Assembly: GCA_003224905.1 (NCBI GenBank)
Contig: QIAA01000047.1
Coordinates: 1-49,313, forward strand
Reading direction: 5' to 3'
Source: Acidobacteriota bacterium
Lineage (GTDB): Bacteria > Acidobacteriota > Terriglobia > Terriglobales > Acidobacteriaceae
DNA: 49,313 nucleotides
The number at the start of each line of letters is the position of its first letter. Position 1 is the stretch's first letter. This document shows, piece after piece, positions 16,372 to 25,975 of this stretch. A program made the translations under genes and the position numbers. The notes beneath the pieces were generated by a model. The model ran no database searches. It was given only the letters and a program-made list of their open reading frames with translations, and was not told the origin of the DNA.

Positions 16372-17088
16372 GTGGGCTTGTCCTTGACCTGGGTTGCGAT
16401 CGCCTCTCCTGTGTCCACACTCGATCACGAATTGCTGACCGTGCACATGTTGAAACATCTGCTGCTCATGACTGTGGCGCCTCCCCTCATCTGGTTAGGT
16501 GAGCCCGTGCGCGCTTTGCTGCACGGTTTGCCGCAGCGATTTTTACAAGGCGTGCTTGGGCCGACGTTGCAATTGCTGCCTGTAGGGAGAATGCACGGAC
16601 AACTTGGCTTCTGCTGGCTTGTCGCCGCTGCGGCTCTGGTCTTATGGCATGTTCCCGCGATATTTGCGCTCGGAATGCAGTCAGCAGCATGGCATTCTGT
16701 CGAGCAGTCATCGTTTCTCGCGGCCGGGCTTTTATTCTGGTGGCCTGTTGTTCAGCCCTGGCCGAGTGTGCCGAGGCCAGATCTTTCGATGATCCTGTAT
16801 CTCTTTTTCGCCACACTGCCGTGTGACATCCTCGCCGGATTTCTCGTATTTTGCGACCGCGCGGTGTATCCGGTTTACTCGTCCTCATCACACTTGCTCG
16901 GGCTTTCTGTTCTGGGGGATCAGCAGTGCGCGGCCGCGTTAATGTGGACCTGCGTCACCGTAGTCTATTTGGTTGCAGGAGCAGTTTTGACCGTACGACT
17001 GTTGTCTCCGCAACACGCCCATATCGTCGAGTTCGCGGCAAAGCTGCGAGCTCCTCACAGCCTGGAGGCGTTTCAGCATGGCGACTGA
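16372..17088 (+). CDS. ctaG: CtaG-like cytochrome c oxidase assembly protein (caa3 type), short N-terminus
   Basis: 238 residues of the caa3_CtaG family, polytopic membrane proteins needed for copper delivery to caa3-type cytochrome oxidase. Motifs: ASPVSTLDHELLTVHMLKHL followed by LLLMTVAPPLIWLG, WHVPAIF, the W-H-x-V-E-Q-S-S-F helix, and LLFWWPVVQPWP. The family normally has one or two extra membrane helices before the ASPL motif. Here an in-frame TGA lies 12 codons before the GTG start, so the gene is N-terminally short or frameshifted upstream. It overlaps ctaB by 11 bases, which shows a joint assembly operon, yet no oxidase subunit gene is nearby. Confidence 0.82.
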   Translation: MGLSLTWVAIASPVSTLDHELLTVHMLKHLLLMTVAPPLIWLGEPVRALLHGLPQRFLQGVLGPTLQLLPVGRMHGQLGFCWLVAAAALVLWHVPAIFALGMQSAAWHSVEQSSFLAAGLLFWWPVVQPWPSVPRPDLSMILYLFFATLPCDILAGFLVFCDRAVYPVYSSSSHLLGLSVLGDQQCAAALMWTCVTVVYLVAGAVLTVRLLSPQHAHIVEFAAKLRAPHSLEAFQHGD

Positions 17089-18007
17089 GCCCATTCTCGC
17101 TGTGTTCGATGTACCGGCCCTGCCGCGCCCTCGGGTCGCGCGTTCCACGCTACTATCCGACTATTGGGCACTCACCAAGCCCGAAGTCAACTTCCTGATC
17201 GTCATCACAACTTTTTCCGGTTTCTACCTTGGTTGTGGAGCCGCCTGGCACGACTTCCCATTCGTCCGCGCGATCAACGCCGTGTTAGGCACATTGTTGG
17301 TTGCCAGTGGCACAGGCACTCTAAATCAATACATCGAACGTCGCTTCGATGCGCAAATGCGCAGAACTGCCCGCCGCCCGCTCGCCGCAGGGCGGGTCAA
17401 ACCCACAGCGGTTTTATGGTTCGGTATTGTATTATCGGTTCTCGGAAGCGTCTATCTTGCCGCTGCGGTCAACGTACTTGCGAGCCTGCTCGCGATGGCC
17501 ACGTTACTGTCTTATCTGTTGTTTTATACTCCCCTCAAACGAAAGACGCCGCTGTGCACTGTGGTCGGCGCATTTCCTGGTGCAATGCCTCCTCTAATCG
17601 GCTGGGCCGCGGCATCGGGCCAGCTGAACTTCCAAGCATGGACTCTCTACGCGGTGCTCTTTCTCTGGCAGTTTCCACACTTCATGGCGATCGCCTGGAT
17701 GTACCGCGAAGATTACGCTCGCGCAGGCTACCTGGTGCTCCCTCCTAATGACTCCGCGAGAGCCCGTTTAGTTAATTTGCAAACTGTGCTGCCGCTCCTA
17801 GCTTTGGTGCCACTAAGTCTCTTGCCAGGGTTGATGGGGGAAGCCAAATTCTATTTCATTGGAGCCTTGTTCCTTGGGTGGGGATTCCTTTATTACGCAG
17901 CACAGTTTGTGCTTCGCAGGTCCAACTCTGCCGCTCGGCGTCTGCTTGCAGCATCCATCATTTATCTTCCATCGCTATTCGTTGTGATGTTACTTGCGCA
18001 CATCTAG
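17078..18007 (+). CDS. ctaB: protoheme IX farnesyltransferase (heme O synthase)
   Basis: 309 residues of the UbiA prenyltransferase superfamily. The enzyme joins a farnesyl group to heme B, giving heme O for terminal oxidases, in the cytoplasmic membrane. Visible are the opening DYWALTKPEVNFLIVIT, the first prenyl-diphosphate motif NQYIERRFDAQMRRTARRPL, the YTPLKRKTP loop, and FLWQFPHFMAIAWMYREDY, all diagnostic of CtaB/CyoE. About nine membrane helices can be counted. The ATG lies inside the end of ctaG, so translation is coupled. The gene looks intact. Confidence 0.95.
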   Translation: MATEPILAVFDVPALPRPRVARSTLLSDYWALTKPEVNFLIVITTFSGFYLGCGAAWHDFPFVRAINAVLGTLLVASGTGTLNQYIERRFDAQMRRTARRPLAAGRVKPTAVLWFGIVLSVLGSVYLAAAVNVLASLLAMATLLSYLLFYTPLKRKTPLCTVVGAFPGAMPPLIGWAAASGQLNFQAWTLYAVLFLWQFPHFMAIAWMYREDYARAGYLVLPPNDSARARLVNLQTVLPLLALVPLSLLPGLMGEAKFYFIGALFLGWGFLYYAAQFVLRRSNSAARRLLAASIIYLPSLFVVMLLAHI

Positions 18008-18019
18008 AGCAGCGGAGCT

Positions 18020-18568
18020 ATGGTCAACAATCACCAGATGAGCGCGCAACTTGGCGAATGGGTAATTGCTAAGGACAATCCACCGTCGATTGCATATGTG
18101 GTCCTTAGTGCGCTTGCTGCTGTGGTGTCTTATCTCATCGCCCGCTTGTTCCGCCTTCCTGAAGCCTATTGGGCGCCAATGTCGACCCTGATAGTTATGA
18201 AGCTGACGCTCAGTTCGGCACTTCCCATTGCCGTCCAATATGTTGTGGGAACGGCGGTTGGCGCAGCTGTTGGCGCCGGTACCGACATTTACTTCCACGC
18301 AAGCGTCTGCTCATTTGGAGCGGCCGTCGTCGTTGTCGGATTGCTGTGCGTCGCACTTCGCGTCACGAGAAGCGCGTTTCGATACGCCAGTATCACCCTC
18401 GTGATCGTCATGCTCGTGCCACGATCTACAAGTGGCCGGTTAGTGGCGCTTCACAGATTCTTTGAGGTTTCGATAGGGCTCGCGGTCGGCCTTGTGCTCT
18501 TCGCCCTTTGGCAGAACATCGATCTGAAACGTTCAGCCAACGTGAGGCAGGCCGCCTCGGCCGGCTGA
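18020..18568 (+). CDS. FUSC-family-like membrane protein
   Basis: 182 residues with five or six hydrophobic helices. LSALAAVVSYLIARLF, then PEAYWAPMSTLIVMKLTLSS, and VGTAVGAAVGAG match the first membrane module of FUSC/aromatic-acid-exporter-like proteins (the YWAPMS/YWA motif is typical). A short cytoplasmic tail follows. It begins 12 bases after ctaB and is likely cotranscribed. Larger members export organic acids or toxic compounds; the role of this short version is unknown. Confidence 0.7.
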   Translation: MVNNHQMSAQLGEWVIAKDNPPSIAYVVLSALAAVVSYLIARLFRLPEAYWAPMSTLIVMKLTLSSALPIAVQYVVGTAVGAAVGAGTDIYFHASVCSFGAAVVVVGLLCVALRVTRSAFRYASITLVIVMLVPRSTSGRLVALHRFFEVSIGLAVGLVLFALWQNIDLKRSANVRQAASAG

Positions 18569-18579
18569 AAGGCCTCCGA

Positions 18580-18969
18580 TCACATACGCTCAACGTGCAA
18601 CGAGGACACCAATGCGGTAATGCCGTTCCACACGATCTGAACACCGATGCAAACCAGGAGAAACGATGAAAGCCTTACTATCACTATCATTCCCGTCTTT
18701 CCAATCGCACGAGCAAGTTGGTCAGCCAATCCGTAACAGAGCAACACGCTGACAGCCACTGCCGCCATTGCGATGAGCGCTGCAGAAACAATCAGGACAT
18801 GAAATCCATAGTGTCTCGTGGAATTTGCACCCAACGTAACCGCGACGGAAATCGACCCCGGCCCGACCGTCAGGGGCAGAGTGAGGGGATAAAAAGCGCT
18901 GTGGAGGGCATCGGAGCACTGCACACTCTTACGGGATGTTTTATGAGGTTCATCTTTTTCCAGGAACAA
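18580..18969 (-). pseudogene. MarC-family membrane protein, N-terminus lost
   Basis: 129 codons correspond to the second half of a MarC/YhgN-type membrane protein: SAFYPLTLPLTVGPGSISVA, then VTLGAN, the YGLADQLARAIGKTGMIV segment and the last helix. Normal proteins are about 200-220 residues and begin with a helix pair absent here; an in-frame TGA sits 11 codons before the first possible start (TTG). The gene converges on the FUSC-like gene with 11 bases between. It was probably truncated by a deletion in the gap before the efflux operon. Function of the family is unsettled. Confidence 0.7.
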
Positions 18970-19268
18970 ATCGTGTGAGCTGGCCAGCGATACGTTTGTT
19001 ACTCAGAACGGAAGCATCCGAATGCAAGCTTTCACATCGAAGGTCAAACCGAAGGATTGGCGCCATCAACTGGCCGTACGAATTCGGTGTTGGCCTATGG
19101 CGCACGAAGGCTGGAGGGCTTTTGCGCTGAGCTTCCGCATAGCGATAGAATGCTCCCCGTTATCTAATGAGAAGTCTTTCCACGAACGCTTTTTGAGCTC
19201 CCGTTTTTTCATGCACAGATTCGGCGCCCGCGTCTAAATCGCGAGAATTTCGCGGGCAAGGAGAGGTT
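18970..19268. other. intergenic upstream of RND operon 1
   Basis: No gene is seen. The segment must hold the pump promoter. A small inverted repeat CGCGA-GAATT-TCGCG (19242-19256) lies just before the AAGGAGAGG ribosome-binding site and could be an operator or a leader hairpin. Confidence 0.4.
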
Positions 19269-20487
19269 ATGTCAGTGCAACAGTGCCGGTCCAACAAATC
19301 GTCTCCCAAATTTTTCCTCATCAAGAATGCCAACTGTAATATCTTCTCAACCGAGAGTCAGCGCACGAATCCGTGGCTCGTCGGCTGCCTTCTTTTACTT
19401 CTCGGATTTGCTGAAGGGTGTGGAAATAAGAGCGCCGCGGCAGCTCCTGCCGCTCCGGCGACCGTTCAGGTTGTCGAGGTCGCTCAACGTGACGTTCCGG
19501 TTTATCACGAGTGGATTGCAACCCTGGATGGATATGTAAATGCCATAATCCAACCGCAGGTCTCGGGATACTTGGTTCAGCAGAATTACCGTGAAGGTGC
19601 GTTGGTCCACAAGAACGAGGTGCTCTTCAAAATCGATCCGCGTCCTTTCCAGGCAATACTTGACCAAGCGAAGGCAGCTGGCGCAAGCGGAAGCGCAGCT
19701 CGGGAAAACCCAGCTCGACGTACAGCGAGATACTCCTCTCGCGAAAGAGAAGGCAATTGCCCAGAGCCAACTCGATAACGACATACAAGCGAACCTGGCG
19801 GCCAAAGCGACTGTCCAAGCGGACAAGGCTGCTGTCGAGCAGGCAGAAATCAATCTTGAGTTCACGAACGTACGCTCGCTGATCGATGGCGTTGCCGGAA
19901 TTGCCACTGGGCAGGTGGGAAATCTCGTTGGCTCGCAAACCGTCCTAACGACCGTCTCACAACTCGATCCAATTAAAGCCTATTTCGTGGCCAGCGAGCA
20001 GCAATACCTCGCTTTTGTCCAGCGCAATCCTACGGTCGCGTCGCGAGAGAAAACTGAAAGAGAGTTGGTATTGGAACTTGTCCTGGCCGATGGATCGACA
20101 TATCCGAAAAAAGGGAAATTTTATGCTGTTGATCGTCACGTCGATGCGCAGACAGGAGCGATTCGTTTGGCTGGAATTTTTCCCAATCTCGATAACGTCC
20201 TACGCCCTGGCCAATATGGCCGAGTGCGCTTCGTCAGCTATATCAGGCCGGCAGCCCTGCTAGTGCCGCAAAGAGCAGTTACGGAACTCCAGGGCACGTA
20301 TCAGGTAGCGGTTGTCGGCAGTGACGATAAGGTCAGCATCAGGACGGTGCAAGTGGGAGAGCGGACCGGCCCGATGTGGATCATTGAACAAGGAGTCAAG
20401 CCCGGCGAGCGAGTCGTGGTCGAAGGCGTGCAAAAAGTCAGGGATGGCATGGCCGTGAAGATTGCGACTGCCACCGCTTCGATGTAG
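19269..20487 (+). pseudogene. RND periplasmic adaptor (membrane fusion protein), frameshifted
   Basis: The start is excellent (AAGGAGAGGTT-ATG). The first frame gives a lipoprotein-like N-terminus (LLLLLGFAEGCGNKSAA), the beta-barrel and lipoyl halves (PQVSGYLVQQNYREGALV, VLFKIDPRPFQAILDQAK) and then loses sense at about 19671. The next frame continues the coiled-coil hairpin (QLAQAEAQLGKTQLDVQRD), the second lipoyl half and the C-terminal domain to the stop at 20487. One base too many, or two too few, in GCGAAGGCAGCTGG explains the break. All other parts of an AcrA/MexA-type adaptor are present. As the permease and outer-membrane genes behind it are intact, this is either a recent mutation or a sequence error. 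Confidence 0.88.
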
Positions 20488-20498
20488 CCAATTGAGTC

Positions 20499-23400
20499 AT
20501 GTCAAAGTTCTTCATCAACCGCCCCATTGTCGCCATGGTGATTGCGATCGTCACCGTGATTGTCGGAGTCGTGACGATTTTCGGTTTACCCATCGCCCAG
20601 TTCCCCAACATTGCGCCTCCCGAAATTCAGGTACTTGCCACTTACGTGGGCGCGGACGCGCAAACTCTCGAGCAATCCGTTGCCACTCCCATCGAGCAAC
20701 AGATGAACGGTGTGGACAACATGAATTACATGTACTCGTTAAATGCGACGGGGAACTCGCAGACCACTCTGGTTGTGAACTTCGATGTGAAGACTGATCC
20801 TAACAACGACCTGATTCTCGCCCAATCCAGAGAGACGCAGGCCGCATCGCAGCTTCCCATCGAGGTTACGAACTACGGAATTACCGTTCGCAAATCAGTC
20901 ACGGCGCCGCTCATGCTGATTGCGCTGTATTCGCCCCACGGCACGTACGACGCAAGATTCCTCGCCAACTTCGCATACATCAATCTGGTCGATTCGATCA
21001 CGCGGTCATACGGCATCGGCCAGGTGCAAGTATTCGGGGCAGGACAGTATGCCATGCGGCTCTGGGTCAAGCCCGACCAGCTTGCCAAGTTGGGTATCAC
21101 CGTTCCGGAGATTGTCAATGCGATCCAAACCCAAAACACAGTAAATCCTGCGGGAAAAATCGGAGGAGAACCCATCCCTTCAGGACAGCAGTTCTCGTAC
21201 GCAGTTCGGGCCCAGGGACGGTTGGTCTCGCCAGAGGAGTTCGGGGAAATTGTGGTCCGTGAGTCTCCCGAAGGCGGCGTGGTGCGCGTAAGAGACGTCG
21301 CTCGTATTGAGCTTGGGGCACAGGACTATTCGGTAGCCGGCCGCCTCAACGGAAAGCCGAGCGCCATAATCGCTGTTTATCAGTTACCCGGCTCCAATGC
21401 GGTCAATGCCGCAAGCGGCGTGAACAAGCTGATGACGGAACTGAAGACTCGTTTTCCCGGCGATGTGGATTACGCCACTGCACTCGACACCACCCGATCG
21501 GTGGTTCAAGGCCTAAAGGAGATCATTCTCACTCTTTTCATCGCCATCGTATTGGTGATTCTCGTCGTCTATCTCTTCCTGCAGGGATGGCGTGCCACTC
21601 TGATTCCTCTCTTGGCCGTGCCCGTCTCCCTGGTAGGCGCCTTTGTTTTCTTCCCGCTGTTCGGCTTTTCGATTAATACGCTTTCTTTGTTCGGCTTGGT
21701 GCTGGCGATTGGCCTGGTGGTTGACGACGCCATCGTGGTTGTCGAAGCTGTCGAGCGGCACATCGAGGACGGCATGTCTCCGAAGGACGCCGCCTTGAAA
21801 GCGATGGAAGAGATTTCCGGAGCTCTCGTGGGCATCGCGTTGGTGCTATCGGCGGTGTTTGTCCCGACCGCTTTTATCCCCGGGATTACCGGGAGGTTAT
21901 ATCAGCAGTTCGCTATAACCATCGCCTTGTCCGTCCTCCTCTCGGCGTTCAACGCGCTCACGTTAAGCCCGGCACTCGCCGGACTGATACTGCGACCCAG
22001 AGAAAAGCGCGGCGGTTTATTGCGAAGGTTCTTTGATTGGTTCAATAACATATTCGAGCGCACGACCAACGGCTACGTCAGAATTTGCGGAGCTCTCATT
22101 CGCAAGGCTGCCATCGCCGTAGTTCTGCTGGTGATTTTCGGCGCTGGGGCGGCTTTCTTCAGCAGTAAAGTTCCATCCAGCTTTCTGCCAGACGAAGATC
22201 AGGGATACCTCTATGTCAATCTGCAGTTGCCTAGTGCCGCGTCCCTCGAACGAACGGATCTGGTTGCACGGAAAATCGAAAACATCCTGGCGCACTTGCC
22301 GGGAGTGCAATCGACAACCAGCGTCCTTGGCTTCAGCCTGCTCAGCTTCACCCGTACGAGTTACAACGCTTTCTTTTTCGTAACCCTTAAGCCGTGGGAC
22401 GATCGCAAAAGCAGGGAGGAACAATTTCAGGAAATCAAAACGCGTTTGAACCGACAACTCAGCCAACTTCCGGAAGGGATTGCTTTTGATTTTTCGCCTC
22501 CCGCCATCCCTGGCGTGGGTACTTCCGGGGGATTCACCTTTGTTCTCGAAGATCGGGCGGGCAAGGATGTCCAATTTCTCTCTTCGAACCTGAATACATT
22601 TCTCGCTGCTGCGCGCAAACGTCCTGAGATCGCCAGCGTGAGTACGACTTTTCTCGGCAGCGTACCGCAGCAATTCATAGATGTTGACCGCGACAAAGTT
22701 ATCAAGCAGGGTGTTGCGATCAACGATGTGTATCGGACGATTCAAGCGTTTATGGGAGGGTTGTTCATCAACTACTTCAATCGCTTTGGACGGCAGTGGC
22801 AGGTCTATATCGAGGCGGAAGGCGACTATCGTACCAACGCAGAAAATGTGGGCCAATTTTACGTCAAGAATGGCAGCCGGGAAATGGTCCCCCTTTCTGC
22901 GCTTATAAGATTTGAATCTCGGGCCGGCCCCGAATTCACCATGCGCTATAACCTTTTCCGCTCTGCGCAAATCAATGGCAGCGCCGCCCCGGGATACAGT
23001 TCAAATCAGGCCATGGCGGCCTTGGAGCAAGTCTTCTCCCAGACTATGCCGTCCGAAATGGGCTACGACTACCTCGGGATTTCTTATCAGGAGAAAAAGG
23101 CACAGCAGGGTGTACCACCGGCAGCGATATTTGGACTCTCGCTGCTCTTCGTGTTTTTGATCCTGGCGGCTCTCTACGAGAGTTGGACATTGCCATTCAG
23201 TGTGTTGCTGAGTACGCCCATTGCCGTGTTTGGCGCCTTCTTCATTCTCTGGCTTCGGCGCGTGCTGGTCAGCGCGTTCTATCCTCCCTACATGGTGCAG
23301 ATCGAAGCCGACGTTTACTCACAAATTGGATTGATCATGCTGATCGGTTTGGCGGCCAAAAATGCCATTCTCATTGTTGAATTTGCCAGGGACGAATATG

Positions 23401-23708
23401 AAAAGGGCAGAGATCTGGTCGATGCCGCGCTGGAAGGCGCAAGGCTTCGCCTTCGTCCGATTCTGATGACCTCCTTGGCCTTCATCGCCGGGTGCATTCC
23501 GTTGTGGACGGCAACAGGCGCGGGATCGGTGGCCCGTCAGATTATGGGCACGACGGTCATTGGAGGCATGCTGGCGGCCAGTGCCGTGGGCATTTTCTTC
23601 GTTCCAGCGGTGTTCTACGTAGTCGAGAGGTTTTCGAAGCGTACTGTCAGAGCCCCTTTAAGTGCAGTGCCGACTCCCTCTCCCAGCCAGGGGGCGGCAG
23701 ATGACTAG
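20499..23708 (+). CDS. RND multidrug efflux permease (HAE1/AcrB type)
   Basis: 1069 residues, full length. This inner-membrane proton antiporter captures hydrophobic drugs or metabolites and passes them to an outer-membrane channel. Twelve membrane helices and two large periplasmic loops are in order: the start MSKFFINRPIVAMVIAIVTV, the porter region, and helix 4 GLVVDDAIVVVEAVERHIED with the proton-relay aspartates D409-D410. The second half has the matching GLAAKNAILIVEFARDEYEKG. The AcrB-like layout supports broad-range drug export. It follows the adaptor by 11 bases and overlaps the outer-membrane gene by eight. A decayed TetR gene lies beyond the operon. Confidence 0.95.
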   Translation: MSKFFINRPIVAMVIAIVTVIVGVVTIFGLPIAQFPNIAPPEIQVLATYVGADAQTLEQSVATPIEQQMNGVDNMNYMYSLNATGNSQTTLVVNFDVKTDPNNDLILAQSRETQAASQLPIEVTNYGITVRKSVTAPLMLIALYSPHGTYDARFLANFAYINLVDSITRSYGIGQVQVFGAGQYAMRLWVKPDQLAKLGITVPEIVNAIQTQNTVNPAGKIGGEPIPSGQQFSYAVRAQGRLVSPEEFGEIVVRESPEGGVVRVRDVARIELGAQDYSVAGRLNGKPSAIIAVYQLPGSNAVNAASGVNKLMTELKTRFPGDVDYATALDTTRSVVQGLKEIILTLFIAIVLVILVVYLFLQGWRATLIPLLAVPVSLVGAFVFFPLFGFSINTLSLFGLVLAIGLVVDDAIVVVEAVERHIEDGMSPKDAALKAMEEISGALVGIALVLSAVFVPTAFIPGITGRLYQQFAITIALSVLLSAFNALTLSPALAGLILRPREKRGGLLRRFFDWFNNIFERTTNGYVRICGALIRKAAIAVVLLVIFGAGAAFFSSKVPSSFLPDEDQGYLYVNLQLPSAASLERTDLVARKIENILAHLPGVQSTTSVLGFSLLSFTRTSYNAFFFVTLKPWDDRKSREEQFQEIKTRLNRQLSQLPEGIAFDFSPPAIPGVGTSGGFTFVLEDRAGKDVQFLSSNLNTFLAAARKRPEIASVSTTFLGSVPQQFIDVDRDKVIKQGVAINDVYRTIQAFMGGLFINYFNRFGRQWQVYIEAEGDYRTNAENVGQFYVKNGSREMVPLSALIRFESRAGPEFTMRYNLFRSAQINGSAAPGYSSNQAMAALEQVFSQTMPSEMGYDYLGISYQEKKAQQGVPPAAIFGLSLLFVFLILAALYESWTLPFSVLLSTPIAVFGAFFILWLRRVLVSAFYPPYMVQIEADVYSQIGLIMLIGLAAKNAILIVEFARDEYEKGRDLVDAALEGARLRLRPILMTSLAFIAGCIPLWTATGAGSVARQIMGTTVIGGMLAASAVGIFFVPAVFYVVERFSKRTVRAPLSAVPTPSPSQGAADD

Positions 23709-25107
23709 GACACGAGCTCGGGCCGTCGTTCTCCTAGCGTCCATGATGAGTGTGTGTGGGTGTGCAGTCGGACCCAATTACAAGAGGCCCAAAGTCGATA
23801 CTCCGGCAGTCTATCGAGGCTTGACGCCCGAAGAGGCGGGCAAACCCGACACCAAATCGTTCGCTGAACAAAAATGGTGGGACGTCTTTCAAGATGAACA
23901 ACTGAAGGATCTGATCAGGACTGCCCTTCAACAAAACTATGATCTGCGCCGGGCTGGGGCACGGATTCTCCAGGCGCGAGCGGCATTAGGTATCACGCGA
24001 GCCGACCAGTTCCCCACAATTTCAGCCGACGCTTCCGCCCTTAACGAGCGTGCGGCACGGCAAAAGTTCATTCCTGCAGTCGAGACGAATACAAACCGAG
24101 TCGGACTCGATTTCAATTGGGAATTAGATTTCTGGGGAAGCTTTCGTCGGGCGACGGAAGCGGCACGCGCCAACTTTGTGGCAAGTGAGTGGGGACGCCG
24201 AGAGATCGCGACAGAGCTGGTGGCTAATGTGGCCAGCGCTTACTTTCGCCTGCGGGCACTTGACCTGCAGCTCGAAATCACGCGCCGCACGCTGGCATCG
24301 CGTCAGGACTCGCTCCGCCTGACGCGAATTCTGGCCGATGGCGGTTCGACATCTCTGCTCGATGTACGCCAAGCGGAGCAGCTGGTCTTTACGGCGGGGT
24401 CGGAAGTCCCGAGCCTGGAGCAGCAAATCGAGCAGCAAGAGAATTTTATTAGCGTCCTTTTAGGTAACAATCCTGCGCCCGTCCCGCGTGGGCGGGCGTT
24501 AACCGATCAGCCCCACGCACCGATAGTGCCAGCGGGCCTTCCTTCGTCCCTGTTACAGCGGCGCCCCGACATACGCCAGGCAGAACAACAGTTGATTGCC
24601 GCAAATGCCCAGATCGGCGTAGCCAGATCTTTGTACTTTCCGCAGATCGCGCTGACCGCGAATTCTGGATATCAGAGTTCGGCGCTGACCTCCTTGTTCA
24701 CAGGCCCGGCGGGATTCTGGACGTTTGGTTCAACACTCGCTCAGCCTATCTTTACAGCGGGTAAACTCCGATCCAACGTTCGCCTGGCACAAGCCCAACA
24801 GCAAGAAGCCGTGCTCTCGTATCAGGAGACGATCCAAGGGGCGTTCCGTGATGTCTCCGACGGCTTAATCGCCTACCGTAAGACACAGGAGTTTCGTGAA
24901 CAGCAACAGCTGTTGGTGAACTCCGCGCAAGATGCGGCGCGACTGTCCCACATGAGGTACAGCGGTGGAGTGGCAAGCTATCTCGAGGTGCTCACCAACG
25001 AAACGAACTATTTTTCAGCCGAGCTCAACCTTGTCCAAGCGCAATTAAACGAGTTATTGGCGCTTGTCGAACTCTACAGGGGTTTGGGGGGCGGGTGGGA
25101 CCAATAA
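23701..25107 (+). CDS. outer-membrane efflux lipoprotein (OprM/NodT type) of pump 1
   Basis: 468 residues from an ATG that overlaps the permease stop (ATGACTAG). A lipobox (SVCGC followed by AVGPNYKRP) predicts a lipid-anchored trimeric channel. Two repeated outer-membrane-efflux domains follow. The first holds WWDVFQDEQLKDLIRTAL and DLRRAGARILQARAALGITR; the second holds VPAGLPSSLLQRRPDIRQAE, LIAANAQIGVARSLYFPQIA and SYLEVLTNETNYFSAEL. It is the exit duct for the adjacent permease. It is clearly paralogous to the product at 42652-44094, with the same motif order. Confidence 0.94.
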   Translation: MTRTRARAVVLLASMMSVCGCAVGPNYKRPKVDTPAVYRGLTPEEAGKPDTKSFAEQKWWDVFQDEQLKDLIRTALQQNYDLRRAGARILQARAALGITRADQFPTISADASALNERAARQKFIPAVETNTNRVGLDFNWELDFWGSFRRATEAARANFVASEWGRREIATELVANVASAYFRLRALDLQLEITRRTLASRQDSLRLTRILADGGSTSLLDVRQAEQLVFTAGSEVPSLEQQIEQQENFISVLLGNNPAPVPRGRALTDQPHAPIVPAGLPSSLLQRRPDIRQAEQQLIAANAQIGVARSLYFPQIALTANSGYQSSALTSLFTGPAGFWTFGSTLAQPIFTAGKLRSNVRLAQAQQQEAVLSYQETIQGAFRDVSDGLIAYRKTQEFREQQQLLVNSAQDAARLSHMRYSGGVASYLEVLTNETNYFSAELNLVQAQLNELLALVELYRGLGGGWDQ

Positions 25108-25130
25108 GCAAGGTCGATTGTGACGCGAAT

Positions 25131-25582
25131 CTAATCCTTGTCCAGATATTCCTCAGGCACATCGTCTTCAGGCACTTCGTGTGTGTGCACTTCTCGCTCG
25201 CCCGCGTCGTCGGCCTCCTCTACCCCCGCGACCGCACCGGCTTCGAAGACGTTGCCTTCCTCAACCAACTCGTCACACTTTCAGAATCTGCTTTCTCAGA
25301 CCTCGACAAACCCTGAAAATCCGACTGCCGACCTGATACTGCGTCTGCACGGGTGAATCTTTTATTTCGAATCTCCTGTTCCATTTCGCGCACGGCGTTC
25401 ACTGTTGCCGTCCTCGTACGCGCGCGGCTCTTCTTTGACTTCTTGGTCTGCGCCGACTTCCTTTTCACCAATTTCTTCCTGGTTCTTGCCTTCGTGGCTC
25501 CCGTGTGGGACGATGTCCTCTTCTTGGCTGTTGTGGCTTTCGATTTCGCTCGCCTGGTTTTGCTCTGCTTCTTTGATGGCAT
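25131..25582 (-). pseudogene. Lys/Arg-rich basic protein with acidic tail, one frameshift
   Basis: Starting at MPSKKQSKTRRAKSK, about 70 residues are dominated by Lys, Arg, Thr and Ser, like histone-H1-type tails, followed by a helix (VREMEQEIRNKRFTRAD) and KADSESV. There the frame breaks near 25274. The next frame supplies an acidic end (DELVEEGNVFEAGAVAGVEE, then HTHEVPEDDVPEEYLDKD) that stops at 25131. A basic head and an acidic tail with this VPEDDVPEEYLDKD-type ending are, as I recall, a recurrent acidobacterial protein. One missing base accounts for the break. Nucleic-acid binding is a guess from composition. Confidence 0.7.
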
Positions 25583-25726
25583 TGTCGGCAGTCTACCACT
25601 TCGAGCGCACGGATGAATTACGCTTTTCAATCTGCGGAGAACGATTAGGCGAAAGTAGCGCGTGAAAATCAAGCGCTCGTTTTCAATTTACGGGCCGATC
25701 AATCGGCGTTGTCAACGCGTCCGCGG

Positions 25727-25975
25727 CTACTTCATCGGCCGCGAACCGGTGATCAGGATATCCACCAGGCGCTTGGCGCTTTGCTGCCAGTCAGGACTGG
25801 ATGTCACATTCGAGACGCCAATCAGCGCGCGGAGTAGATCGAAAGTCGCATGTCGCTACTCTCGATTGCGCGCTTTACCAGCGCATCGACCGCTTCCTGG
25901 ATCTGAACGCGGGAACCTTCATATAGCTTCGAGGGGCCTCCGACGAACGTATTGCAATTCCAAAGGCGTATGCCA
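25727..25975 (-). pseudogene. C-terminal remnant of a TetR-family regulator
   Basis: The minus strand reads FVGGPSKLYEGSRVQIQEAV then DALVKRAIESSDMR, and in a second frame DLLRALIGVSNVTSSPDWQQ then SAKRLVDILITGSRPMK and TAG. This is the ligand-binding end of an acidobacterial TetR regulator with one frameshift. The DNA-binding N-terminus is no longer readable in the bases above. The gene may once have repressed pump 1 next door. Confidence 0.65.

Noticed and set aside
22017..22970. Long minus-strand frame of 317 codons
   Set aside because: It is antisense to the RND permease, whose protein is unmistakable; open complementary frames are a codon-bias effect.
25353..25616. Hydrophobic plus-strand frame resembling a small membrane protein
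   Set aside because: It is the complement of the Lys/Arg-rich coding region; AAG/AAA codons read backwards give Phe and Leu.
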